Positions 1-7,995 of a stretch of 37,275 nucleotides of DNA are shown here, one piece after another. Position numbers and translations under genes: made by a program. The stretch spans positions 1-37,275 of the forward strand of contig JAJTDZ010000037.1 of assembly GCA_021298245.1 (NCBI GenBank). The letters run 5' to 3'. The DNA comes from Algoriphagus sp. (GTDB lineage: Bacteria > Bacteroidota > Bacteroidia > Cytophagales > Cyclobacteriaceae). Position 1 is the stretch's first letter. Each line of letters opens with the position of its first letter. The notes beneath the pieces are model-generated. The model worked only from the letters and a program-made list of their open reading frames with translations. It had not been told where the DNA came from and searched no databases.

Positions 1-741
1 CATCTCCTGGAGGTGGTAGAAGTCTTGGTCCAATTGCATCAAGAAACGGGAAAACTACTGCACTTAGACCTGGAGCCTGAGCCGGATGGGCTTTTAGAAA
101 ATTCCAAAGAGCTTATCCGTTTTTTCAAGGTTTGGTTGCTGGGCAAGGGAAAAATTAGCCTTGCAAAAAAATGCGGTATAGAGGCAACTGAGGCAGAAAC
201 ACGGATACTCACCCATCTGCAGGTGTGCTACGATGTCTGTCATTTTGCCATAGTTTACGAAAAGCCCGAGCATACGTTTAAAAAGTTAGCAGAGGCAGGC
301 ATTCGTGTAGGCAAAATACAGCTTTCAGCGGCGCTCCAATTGCTCATCCCCCAGCTGGCTAAAGAACGATTCAGTTTGGCCAAACGCTTGGAGGAATTTG
401 CCGATACCACCTACCTCCATCAGGTAGTGGGAAGAAAAAAAGGAAACCTTTTTGCTTCATTTCCCGACTTACCTCAAGCCATAGCCAAACTTGAAACTAC
501 TGAAGACTTAGAATGGAGAGTCCACTTCCATGTTCCCATCTTTTTGGAAAATTATGGAACGTTTCAGTCCACCCAGGAAGACATTCGGAAAGTCCTTACT
601 TATGCGCTAAAAAATCCAGGACTTACTCGGCATTTGGAAGTGGAAACCTACACCTGGGAGGTCCTTCCCGAAGATACGCACCTTACTTTGGGGGAGGCCA
701 TTTCTCGAGAGTTGGCCTGGGTCAGAGAGCAACTGCAGTGA
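1..741 (+). CDS. eboE: EboE-like TIM-barrel protein, C-terminal part (ebo cluster)
   Basis: The reading frame is open from base 1, so the gene starts left of the window and about 246 C-terminal residues are visible; a GTG at 13 is internal. The sequence HLDLEPEPDGLLE near its start and HLEVETYTWEVLP near its end match what I recall of EboE, a sugar-phosphate-isomerase or AP-endonuclease-2-like TIM barrel of about 400 residues. The ebo cluster is known from cyanobacteria, where it is needed to move a scytonemin precursor to the periplasm, and it also occurs in Bacteroidota; the chemistry of EboE itself is not established. The eboF-like gene follows after 28 bp on the same strand, which supports the call. 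Identification rests on remembered motifs and neighbour order. Confidence 0.72.
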   Translation, partial: HLLEVVEVLVQLHQETGKLLHLDLEPEPDGLLENSKELIRFFKVWLLGKGKISLAKKCGIEATEAETRILTHLQVCYDVCHFAIVYEKPEHTFKKLAEAGIRVGKIQLSAALQLLIPQLAKERFSLAKRLEEFADTTYLHQVVGRKKGNLFASFPDLPQAIAKLETTEDLEWRVHFHVPIFLENYGTFQSTQEDIRKVLTYALKNPGLTRHLEVETYTWEVLPEDTHLTLGEAISRELAWVREQLQ

Positions 742-769
742 TTCCCCTTGGTACGCTACCTAATTTCCC

Positions 770-2143
770 ATGAAAAAAACCGTTGTTCTCGATATTGTTG
801 CCCTCTCTCCAAGAGTGATTGGTGAGCATACCCCATTTCTAAAACAATGGATCGCAGCAAAACACCAGGCCGTGGTCGAGCCCGTGCTTCCTGCAGTGAC
901 CTGTTCTGCCCAGTCTACCTATCTCACAGGGAAGTGGCCGGCTGAAAACGGCATCGTAGGCAACGGATGGTACTTTGAGGAGGAGTGTGAAATCAAATTT
1001 TGGCGGCAGTCCAATAAGCTAGTCCAGGGAGAGAAGGTGTGGGATTTGCTTCGCAAAGAAAATCCCAAGTTTACGGTAGCCAACCTGTTTTGGTGGTACA
1101 ACATGTACACCACGGCAGACTATGCCGTCACGCCTCGTCCTTTGTATCCTTCAGATGGGCGCAAGCTACCCGACTGCCATTCCCAGCCTATGGATTTGCG
1201 GGACCGTCTGCAAGCGGAGCTGGGGCCCTTTCCTCTCTTTAGCTTTTGGGGACCTGCGACGACCATTGCTTCCAGTCGCTGGATAGCGGAGGCAGCCAAG
1301 AAGGTAGACCAATGGCATAAGCCCACACTGAATTTGATCTACCTCCCTCACTTGGATTATGCCTTGCAGAAGTATGGCATTGACTTTTCCAAGATTGGAA
1401 AAGACCTGCGGGAGATAGACGACCTGGCCAAGGACCTGATTACCTACTTTGAAAGCCAAGGAACGCAGGTGCTCTTGCTTTCGGAATATGGCATCACTTC
1501 CGTGTCTAAGCCAATTCACCTCAATCGAATTTTTCGGGAGAAGGGCTGGATTCAGGTGAAAAATGAGTTGGGGCTGGAAACCCTTGATGCGGGAACTTCG
1601 AAGGTTTTTGCCGTGGCGGATCATCAGGTAGCCCATGTACACGTACAAGATCAGACCCTGCTTTCCGAGGTGAAATCGCTTCTTGAAGCGCTGCCAGGGG
1701 TGGAAAAGGTACTGGATGCCCGAGGAAAAAAAGAGGCTCATTTGGATCATGCCCGTTCAGGGGATTTAGTGGTCGTAGCGGATGCCGATTCCTGGTTTAC
1801 CTACTACTTCTGGCTAGACGATGCCAAAGCCCCTGACTATGCGCGCTGTGTGGACATCCATCGAAAGCCAGGCTACGATCCGGTGGAACTTATTATGGAC
1901 CCCAGTATCCCCATTCCTATGCTCAAGGTAGGGACCAAACTGATCAAGAAGAAGCTGGGATTTCGCTACGTGATGGATGTAATTCCTTTGGACGCCACCT
2001 TGGTCAAGGGGGCACATGGGCGGATCCCTGAATCTCACTTGGATAAGCCCCTTTTGGTTTGTGAGCCAACCTTAACTCAAGACGAGCACATCGCCGCCAC
2101 CGCCGTGTTTGACTTGATACTGAAGACGGTTCAGGGGAGATAG
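770..2143 (+). CDS. eboF: Alkaline phosphatase-superfamily protein, EboF-like (nucleotide pyrophosphatase/phosphodiesterase type)
   Basis: A 457-residue protein of the type I phosphodiesterase/nucleotide pyrophosphatase branch of the alkaline phosphatase superfamily. Asp8 in VVLDIVAL is the expected first metal ligand, and Thr44 in PAVTCSAQSTYLTG sits where the family has its nucleophile. LPHLDYALQKYG near residue 196 carries a further metal-binding Asp. I see no signal peptide, so it probably acts in the cytoplasm. It lies 28 bp behind the eboE-like gene and closes the ebo cluster. Substrate is unknown. It ends 14 bp from a convergent methyltransferase gene. The superfamily is secure; the EboF name rests on position. 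Confidence 0.8.
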   Translation: MKKTVVLDIVALSPRVIGEHTPFLKQWIAAKHQAVVEPVLPAVTCSAQSTYLTGKWPAENGIVGNGWYFEEECEIKFWRQSNKLVQGEKVWDLLRKENPKFTVANLFWWYNMYTTADYAVTPRPLYPSDGRKLPDCHSQPMDLRDRLQAELGPFPLFSFWGPATTIASSRWIAEAAKKVDQWHKPTLNLIYLPHLDYALQKYGIDFSKIGKDLREIDDLAKDLITYFESQGTQVLLLSEYGITSVSKPIHLNRIFREKGWIQVKNELGLETLDAGTSKVFAVADHQVAHVHVQDQTLLSEVKSLLEALPGVEKVLDARGKKEAHLDHARSGDLVVVADADSWFTYYFWLDDAKAPDYARCVDIHRKPGYDPVELIMDPSIPIPMLKVGTKLIKKKLGFRYVMDVIPLDATLVKGAHGRIPESHLDKPLLVCEPTLTQDEHIAATAVFDLILKTVQGR

Positions 2144-2157
2144 AACCAAGGAAGGTG

Positions 2158-2775
2158 TTATTTGATTTTTTCCATCAGAAAAACCCCCATTTCTCGCTGC
2201 CCTAACACATGGACTGTTTTCGGAGATTCTAGAAAGCGGAAGCCCATACCTTCTAGTTCTCCCAAGCCTTGCGGCTGTAGAACATAGCGTTCGGAACCGT
2301 CCGGCAAGGCGTACCTACCCTCCCCTAATTCCAGACTTTCTTCGAGGATTTTCCCAAAGCCGGTGCACATGCGCATCCAAAAAATTCCGCCTGGCTGGAG
2401 TACCCGGTGGATTTCAGCGATCATCTTCCAAAAATGTGCATGTCCTTCAGCAAAGTGGAGGACAGCCGAACTCAGCACGGCATCAAAGGCAGCTTCATGG
2501 AAGGGAATCGCAGCTCCATCGCCTACTTGAAATCGGTGGATGTCTGTTTCTGGTTGAATACTTTTGGCCAGAAACCGGCAATACTGAATGGCGACTTCGT
2601 TTGGGTCGATGCCAAAAATCGGATAATTTTTATGAAGGAAATACACCGCATTGCGCCCTTCTCCACAGCCCACATCCAAGATTTTCATGTTCTGAGTAAA
2701 TCGACCTTTAAGGAGTTGGTCGAGTAGGTAGAGGTCTACGTTGCCCAGAAGACGGTTGAGTTCATTGATTTCCAT
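2158..2775 (-). CDS. Class I SAM-dependent methyltransferase
   Basis: A 205-residue protein with the Rossmann-type SAM-binding motif I ILDVGCGEGRNAVYF at about residues 33-47 and an acidic end of strand beta-2 (FGIDPNEVA). FDAVLSSAVLHF and IHRVLQPGGIFWMRM correspond to motifs around strands 4 and 5, as in small-molecule methyltransferases of the Methyltransf_11/25 type. The methyl acceptor cannot be read from the sequence. Its ATG overlaps the 3' end of the upstream patatin gene by 14 bp, so the two are probably translated from one mRNA. Start: ATG at 2775. Confidence 0.85.
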   Translation of the reverse strand: MEINELNRLLGNVDLYLLDQLLKGRFTQNMKILDVGCGEGRNAVYFLHKNYPIFGIDPNEVAIQYCRFLAKSIQPETDIHRFQVGDGAAIPFHEAAFDAVLSSAVLHFAEGHAHFWKMIAEIHRVLQPGGIFWMRMCTGFGKILEESLELGEGRYALPDGSERYVLQPQGLGELEGMGFRFLESPKTVHVLGQREMGVFLMEKIK

Positions 2776-3658
2776 GTTCTAAAAGGTCTAGGGCCTGTGC
2801 CGCTTTGATTCGCCCCACTTCTATCAATTCAGCAGCACGATGAAATTCAAGAGTTCCGGCTTGTTTACGAGAGACCTTAATTTGAACGTCCACGGGATAA
2901 TTTTCAAGAAGCAGCTGGCAATACCGGTCTTGGAGAAGATCGAAGGAACGAGTAACTAGCTCTAGGGCTGAATAGGATTGCTGGGTTTCTGTTTTTTTCT
3001 CTTCTGGGAAATACTGCTTCATTTTGCCTTGAAACTCCCTAAGCCAGCTGGGAAGGGGAAGCCCTTGTTTTTTGGCTTGGACGGGCGAGGGAAGGAAATG
3101 TGCATCTAGACCATTGGTATCTACTACGACTACCATACGTTGGTGTGGGTCAGATAGCAAAGAGATGGGAACAGGGTTCAGCACTCCTCCATCGATGAAG
3201 TATCTTTTTTCGACTTTTGCGGGTAAAAATACCGAAGGAATACTCCCAGAAGCACGGATAGCTGTATAGAGGCTTCCCTGTCTGAATACCTGTTCTTTTC
3301 CAGAGTTGACGTCTACTGCATTGCAAGAAAAGGGTACAATTAAGTCTTCAATAGCATGATCCGGAATCACTTTTTTCAAGGCGTGGAATACTTTTTCTCC
3401 TTTGATAAAGCCCCTACTCGAAAAGGTGAAATCCATCAAGGAAAAGACATCCAAACGGTCCAGATTGCAAATCCAATCCTTAAATTCGGAAAGCTTTCCC
3501 GCCGCAAACATACCCCCCACCAAGGCTCCAGCGGAGCAGCCAGCTACCTCGCTGATTTGGTATCCCCGGCGCTCCAATTCCTCAATCACTCCAATATGTG
3601 CCAAACCCCTCGCTCCACCGCTGCTCAATACCAATGAAACTGTTTTCTTTTTTGACAT
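2762..3658 (-). CDS. Patatin-like phospholipase / RssA-type serine hydrolase
   Basis: A 298-residue protein with a complete patatin catalytic set: the oxyanion-hole loop SSGGARGLAHIGV (residues 12-24), the nucleophile elbow GCSAG with Ser42, and the catalytic Asp156 in the DGG motif (YFIDGGVLNPVP). The family hydrolyses acyl esters of phospholipids or related lipids with a Ser-Asp dyad. There is no signal peptide and no outer-membrane barrel, so it belongs to the short cytoplasmic group (RssA/YchK-like) and not to PlpD-type exported proteins. It is the first gene of a two-gene unit with the methyltransferase. The natural substrate is unknown. Confidence 0.88.
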   Translation of the reverse strand: MSKKKTVSLVLSSGGARGLAHIGVIEELERRGYQISEVAGCSAGALVGGMFAAGKLSEFKDWICNLDRLDVFSLMDFTFSSRGFIKGEKVFHALKKVIPDHAIEDLIVPFSCNAVDVNSGKEQVFRQGSLYTAIRASGSIPSVFLPAKVEKRYFIDGGVLNPVPISLLSDPHQRMVVVVDTNGLDAHFLPSPVQAKKQGLPLPSWLREFQGKMKQYFPEEKKTETQQSYSALELVTRSFDLLQDRYCQLLLENYPVDVQIKVSRKQAGTLEFHRAAELIEVGRIKAAQALDLLEHGNQ

Positions 3659-3717
3659 ATATTTAGGGTATAAAAACTAGTATTCCAGAACCTATTCCCC
3701 CTACGAAACTAAACAAT

Positions 3718-4140
3718 ATGGCTGAATTTAAACCTTTTCATCTCGCTTTTCCTATCCGTGACATCGAAGAAACCCGTCAATTTTATGGAGATCTGCTGGG
3801 TTGTGATATTGGTCGAAGCACCGACAAGTGGATTGATTTCAATTTCTTTGGGCACCAACTTTCGGCACACATCAAGCCAGAGGAGCTTGCTAATACCAAA
3901 ACCAATGAGGTGGATGGAAAAAATGTTCCTGTCCGCCATTTTGGTGCAATTTTAGGCTGGGAAGAATGGCATGCCTTGGCAGATAAGCTTAAAGCTCACG
4001 GTATGGATTTTGTCATTGAGCCCTACATTCGATTCAAGGGCGAGGTGGGCGAACAAGCCACGATGTTTTTTTTGGATCCTTGTGGAAATGCTTTGGAATT
4101 TAAGTCCTTCCAAGATCCCTCACAGATTTTTGCCAAGTAA
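3718..4140 (+). CDS. VOC (glyoxalase/dioxygenase fold) family protein
   Basis: A 140-residue protein with the paired beta-alpha-beta-beta-beta modules of the vicinal oxygen chelate superfamily. FHLAFPIRDIEETRQFY is a typical first strand and helix with a possible metal ligand at His8; His74 (VRHFGAIL) and Glu127 in FFLDPCGNALEFKSF are the other likely ligands. This spacing fits small extradiol-dioxygenase-like or glyoxalase-like proteins of unknown substrate. It starts a three-gene run: the PLP enzyme gene begins 5 bp after its stop. It is divergent from the patatin gene across 59 bp. Reaction unknown. Confidence 0.85.
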   Translation: MAEFKPFHLAFPIRDIEETRQFYGDLLGCDIGRSTDKWIDFNFFGHQLSAHIKPEELANTKTNEVDGKNVPVRHFGAILGWEEWHALADKLKAHGMDFVIEPYIRFKGEVGEQATMFFLDPCGNALEFKSFQDPSQIFAK

Positions 4141-4145
4141 TCCCC

Positions 4146-5210
4146 TTGAATTCGCTATCCTTATCCGCTCGACTGGAAAAAAAACTCCTGCTAGAAGGCA
4201 AGGAATTTTTTTTCTTCAACGGGACCTCCTACCTGGGCTTGGATGGATTGGAAAGCTATAGGCGGATGGTGGAAAGCAATGTACAGAAGTGGGGGATGCA
4301 TCATGGACTCAGCCGAACCAACAATGTGCGTCTTTCCATATACGATGCGTTTGAAGATTTTTTTTCAAATCAAGCCGATGCAGAAAGTGCAGCACTTTTC
4401 AGTTCGGGCTACCTTGCAGGCATAGCAGCCAGCCATTACTTTTTTCCAAAAGTAGATCAATGCTGGGCAGCGCCGGATACCCATCCCGCCATCTTGCCTT
4501 GGGGGGTTCAAACAGATTCCTCTTTGAGTTTTTCCCAATGGATGCACGCCTGCCTGGAGCGGAGTGCTCAATTGCCTTCCCAAAAGATTCTGATCCTAGG
4601 TAATGCAGTAGATCCGCTCAAGGCAGAAATTCACGATTTCGCTTGGGTCCTTTCTATTGCTGAAAAACATGAGGTAATGCTACTGATTGACGATAGCCAT
4701 GCCTTCGGGGTATTGGGAAATGGCCTTTTCGGTACCTATTCCCAATGGAAGCACAAACGCATTCAACTCTTGGTTTCTGGTTCTTTGGGAAAGGGCTTGG
4801 CCACGCCCGGAGGAATAGTCCTGGGATCGGAAGACCTGATACAAGGGATCAAATCCCAATCTATTTTTGCAGGAGCATCTCCCCCTTCACCGGCCTTGCT
4901 CCAAAGCTTGTTGGATGCAGGGGAACTTCTACAGGAGCAGCAGGGAAAGTTGAAGGAGCTGATTTCTTTTTTTTACCAACATAGTAGTCAACTGTCCCAA
5001 ATCCATGGCAACCCAAACTTTCCCGTATTCGTGTACTCGGAGGATGCGTGGACAGAAAAATTGCAAGAGCAGGGGTACATCACCTCTTCTTTTTCTTATC
5101 CTACTTCCAAGAGCCCCAAAGTCAATCGAATCGTACTTTCGGCGAGTCATTCCCAGGATGAGCTAAGTGCTTTACTCCAAATTTTAACCCATCTCGCAGC
5201 CTCCTTATGA
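4146..5210 (+). CDS. PLP-dependent aminotransferase class I/II, alpha-oxoamine synthase-like (BioF/KBL type), compact
   Basis: A 354-residue fold-type I PLP enzyme closest in appearance to 8-amino-7-oxononanoate synthase, 2-amino-3-ketobutyrate CoA ligase and serine palmitoyltransferase. FNGTSYLGLDG resembles the family N-terminal NDYLGL, ALFSSGYLAGIAA matches the FSSGYxAN segment, Asp182 and His185 in LIDDSHAFGVLG bind the cofactor ring, and Lys216 in SGSLGKGLATPGG should form the Schiff base. It is about 40 residues shorter than classical members. The start is a TTG at 4146, just after the VOC stop; no ATG lies near. It overlaps the next gene by 4 bp (ATGA). No other biotin gene is present, so a BioF role is not supported. 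Substrates are unknown. Confidence 0.82.
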   Translation: MNSLSLSARLEKKLLLEGKEFFFFNGTSYLGLDGLESYRRMVESNVQKWGMHHGLSRTNNVRLSIYDAFEDFFSNQADAESAALFSSGYLAGIAASHYFFPKVDQCWAAPDTHPAILPWGVQTDSSLSFSQWMHACLERSAQLPSQKILILGNAVDPLKAEIHDFAWVLSIAEKHEVMLLIDDSHAFGVLGNGLFGTYSQWKHKRIQLLVSGSLGKGLATPGGIVLGSEDLIQGIKSQSIFAGASPPSPALLQSLLDAGELLQEQQGKLKELISFFYQHSSQLSQIHGNPNFPVFVYSEDAWTEKLQEQGYITSSFSYPTSKSPKVNRIVLSASHSQDELSALLQILTHLAASL

Positions 5211-6439
5211 AGAAGTACTTGATATCCCTGCTAGCCTCCATCCTTTTTTCAGCGTGTAATTCGGAGCCCCCAGTACCTTTTGTGGAGGGATTAGAAGACT
5301 ACCCAACTTTGAAAATGGTGCTTGCGGATACCGCCACGTATCAGGTTCAAATCCTATACACGCAGATCGACCGCAACGAGCATGGGAATCCACTGTTTAC
5401 CACCTACCCCTTCAACGTGGATGATTCCCGCTATTACTACCCGGCTTCCACGGTAAAGTTACCCATTGCACTGCTGGCTTTGGAGTGGTTGGAGGAGCAA
5501 CAGGTGGAAGGCTTGACCTTGGAGACTACCATGGTGACCGACTCGGTACGCCCTTCCCAACTCCCTGCTTGGTCTGATTCGACTGCTCAGAATGGCCTGC
5601 CAAGCTTAGGGCACTACATCAAAAAAATTCTTCTTGTCTCCGATAACGATGCCTCCAACCGACTGTATGAGTTGCTAGGGACGGATTACATCAACCAAAA
5701 ATTGAAGGAAAAGGGACTTGGGAATTCGGTGATTACCCAGCGCTTGAGTTTTCCCATTTCTCCAGAGGAAAATCGTCATTTTAATCCCATACGATTTTTG
5801 GATAATGCGGGCAAAATCCTTTTAGAGATTCCTGCTCGACAAGCCGATAGTGCCTATGTGGTACCAGGCTTACCGAAGTTGGGCCAAGCTTACTACAAAA
5901 ACGACACCTTAATGCAGGGAGGGATGGATTTTTCTTACAAGAATAAGTTTTCCCTTTCGGATTTTCATGGGGTGGTGCAGCGGACCATCTTCCCAGAAGC
6001 CTTTGTTGGCATGGAAAGGTTTAATTTAAATGAGGAGCACCGAAATTTTGTGCTCAAGTACATGAGTATGCTGCCCCGAGAAAGTATGTTTCCCTCCTAC
6101 GATACTACTGAATACTACGACAGTTATTCCAAGTTTTTCAAGTTTGGGTCTGACAAAGCTGCTATTCCTTCTCACTTTCGCTTGTTCAACAAGACCGGAT
6201 GGTCTTACGGACACCTGATTGATGGCGGCTATTTTGTGGATTTTGAGACGGGGGTGGAGTTTTTTGTTTCGGCCATCGTCTATGTCAATGAGGACCAGAT
6301 TCTCAACGACGACCAATACGAGACGGAGGAGGTAGGATTACCCTTCTTTGCAGAATTGGGCGAGTACTTGTACCAACGGGAATTAAAAAGAAAGAAGCAA
6401 CTCCTTCCGGATTTGAGTAAATTCAAAATGGGTTGGTGA
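5207..6439 (+). CDS. Class A beta-lactamase-like serine hydrolase, predicted lipoprotein
   Basis: A 410-residue protein starting with a lipoprotein signal (residues 1-17, Cys17 in LFSAC). It has the three signature motifs of penicillin-binding enzymes and class A beta-lactamases: Ser81-x-x-Lys84 in PASTVKLP, Ser145-Asp146-Asn147 in VSDNDASN, and Lys329-Thr330-Gly331 in NKTGW. SDN and KTG are some 184 residues apart, against roughly 100 in true class A enzymes, so there is a large insertion and a beta-lactamase role cannot be assumed; a peptidase or esterase role is equally possible. It is anchored in the envelope and translationally coupled (4-bp overlap) to the PLP enzyme gene. Confidence 0.85.
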   Translation: MKKYLISLLASILFSACNSEPPVPFVEGLEDYPTLKMVLADTATYQVQILYTQIDRNEHGNPLFTTYPFNVDDSRYYYPASTVKLPIALLALEWLEEQQVEGLTLETTMVTDSVRPSQLPAWSDSTAQNGLPSLGHYIKKILLVSDNDASNRLYELLGTDYINQKLKEKGLGNSVITQRLSFPISPEENRHFNPIRFLDNAGKILLEIPARQADSAYVVPGLPKLGQAYYKNDTLMQGGMDFSYKNKFSLSDFHGVVQRTIFPEAFVGMERFNLNEEHRNFVLKYMSMLPRESMFPSYDTTEYYDSYSKFFKFGSDKAAIPSHFRLFNKTGWSYGHLIDGGYFVDFETGVEFFVSAIVYVNEDQILNDDQYETEEVGLPFFAELGEYLYQRELKRKKQLLPDLSKFKMGW

Positions 6440-6472
6440 TTTTTTATACAAAGTAGGACAAACCCATCCTCC

Positions 6473-7891
6473 TTAGTATACGGTTTCAGCACCTATAAGC
6501 GCCACCATGGGCCTGGGGTAATTTTGGAAGGTAAAGGTGCGAACATCCCAGGGTTGATGCACCTCAAATCCCGCGATGGACCGTAATTCTGGGATCCAGA
6601 GACGCACAAAGTCTCCATTTCGGTCATAGGTTTTCGCTTGGCGAAGGATATTGAAGTAACGGTTTTCTCTGGGATCGTTGCCTACTCCGCCCACATACAT
6701 CCAATTGCCCCAGTTGGAGCAGGGATCATAATCGATCAATTGGCTTTCAAAGTAGCTTGCCCCCCAAGTCCAATCTATCCCCAAATCATTTACCAAGAAA
6801 CTTGCGACTAGCTGTCGACCTCTGTTGGACATAAATCCAGTAGCTTGGAGCTCTCGCATGTTGGCATCCACAAATGGAACTCCTGTCTTCCCTTCTACCC
6901 AGCGCTGAAATTGCGCTTTATCCCTTCTCCAGGAGTCCATTTGATTTCGGATACCTTCTTTTTGAAAGATTTTTACTCCATGTTTTTTGGCAATAAATCG
7001 AAAATAATCTCTCCAGATTAACTCAAATACTAACCAATAGGTACTTTCATTTTTAGTTCGTGATTTTTCGTACTTCTTCACCTCGGTAAAAATCGTACGG
7101 GGGGAGATGCATCCCAAAGCAAGCCAAGGGGAGAACTTTGAACTGTAGTCCATGCCTATCAATCCATTGCGCGTCTCCTTGTAGCCCTTCAAAAGGTCTT
7201 TTTCCCAAAAATAGGACTGGAGTCGCCTCCATGCTGCGGATTCTCCTCCACGTATCTCAAGTCCCGAGTGCACCTCTGCCTTGGGGTGATCCAGTCCGTA
7301 GGTCTGTATCCCGGGAAGTGTAGTGGTATACGTACGTAATACTTCCTTAGGGAAATTTATCAGGGTAGGCTTAGCAAAGGGGGCCCTAGGGGCGCTTAAC
7401 TTTTCTACCTCTTTTCTAAATTGGGTAAATACTTCAGGGAGCTGCTTGATGGGAAAGGGCAGGTCTTCCTTGTGGTACAAGGTGCTTTGCCAAAAACTCT
7501 CACAAGCAATCCCCATGGAGAACGCTTTCTTTTCTACTTCACGATCCACGGCCCTCTCTTCCGCAGTGACTTCCTTGGAAAAGAAAATGGCAGAAGCCCG
7601 AATTTCTTGTGCAAAAGAAAGCAACACGTCTTCAGGTTTCCCTTGAAGCACCACTAGATCTGCGTCAAGCTCTTGTAAGGAAGCTTTGAGATCTTTTATG
7701 GACTCTAATAAAAAGGAAATGCGAAAATTACCCGTTTTTTGAAATCCCAGAGAAGTTTTTTCCAACATCCTTGGATCCAAACAGTAAACGGGCACGACAT
7801 CTCCTCCTTTTTGGATGGCCCTGACCAAGGTCTCGTTATCATCGAGACGGAGGTCATTGCGTAGCCATACCACAATTCTAGAGCTCTTCAT
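6473..7891 (-). CDS. Cryptochrome DASH / photolyase-family flavoprotein
   Basis: A 472-residue protein of the DNA photolyase/cryptochrome superfamily. SRIVVWLRNDLRLDDN opens the N-terminal antenna-binding Rossmann domain. The C-terminal FAD-binding half contains FELIWRDYFRFIAKKHG, FMSNRGRQLVASFLVNDL and NWGNWMYVGGVGNDPRENR; the last motif is characteristic of the CRY-DASH branch, which repairs cyclobutane pyrimidine dimers in single-stranded DNA using blue light. ATG at 7891 is chosen; a TTG nine bases upstream is also in frame. No carotenoid or regulator gene accompanies it here. It is convergent with the beta-lactamase-like gene across 33 bp. Confidence 0.93.
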   Translation of the reverse strand: MKSSRIVVWLRNDLRLDDNETLVRAIQKGGDVVPVYCLDPRMLEKTSLGFQKTGNFRISFLLESIKDLKASLQELDADLVVLQGKPEDVLLSFAQEIRASAIFFSKEVTAEERAVDREVEKKAFSMGIACESFWQSTLYHKEDLPFPIKQLPEVFTQFRKEVEKLSAPRAPFAKPTLINFPKEVLRTYTTTLPGIQTYGLDHPKAEVHSGLEIRGGESAAWRRLQSYFWEKDLLKGYKETRNGLIGMDYSSKFSPWLALGCISPRTIFTEVKKYEKSRTKNESTYWLVFELIWRDYFRFIAKKHGVKIFQKEGIRNQMDSWRRDKAQFQRWVEGKTGVPFVDANMRELQATGFMSNRGRQLVASFLVNDLGIDWTWGASYFESQLIDYDPCSNWGNWMYVGGVGNDPRENRYFNILRQAKTYDRNGDFVRLWIPELRSIAGFEVHQPWDVRTFTFQNYPRPMVALIGAETVY

Positions 7892-7937
7892 GATCGGCAA
7901 ACAGACTGTGGAATTAAAGTGTTTGAAAAATTTTGAT

Positions 7938-7959
7938 AAAACTTTTTTTGGGAAGTTTT
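7938..7959 (-). terminator. AT-rich hairpin behind the DUF5916 gene, possible terminator
   Basis: A 7-bp perfect stem AAAACTT/AAGTTTT with an 8-base loop lies 37 bp beyond the DUF5916 stop, and on the minus strand it is followed by a T-rich run after a few bases. The stem has only one G-C pair, so termination strength is doubtful. Confidence 0.3.
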
Positions 7960-7995
7960 AGAAATCAAATGATTTTCAGCGAGGCTAGAAAAGAC

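Noticed and set aside
4146-5210. Assignment as BioF (biotin synthesis)
   Set aside because: The protein is shorter than BioF and no bioA, bioB, bioC or bioD gene is nearby.
5207-6439. Acquired beta-lactam resistance gene
   Set aside because: The three catalytic motifs are present, but the spacing is far from true class A enzymes and there is no mobile element; it is better described as a related chromosomal serine hydrolase.
6440-6480. Imperfect hairpin between the beta-lactamase-like and cryptochrome genes (TATAC/GTATA with AGGA/TCCT)
   Set aside because: On neither strand is it followed by a T run, and its arms reach into the cryptochrome 3' end, so a terminator is not supported.
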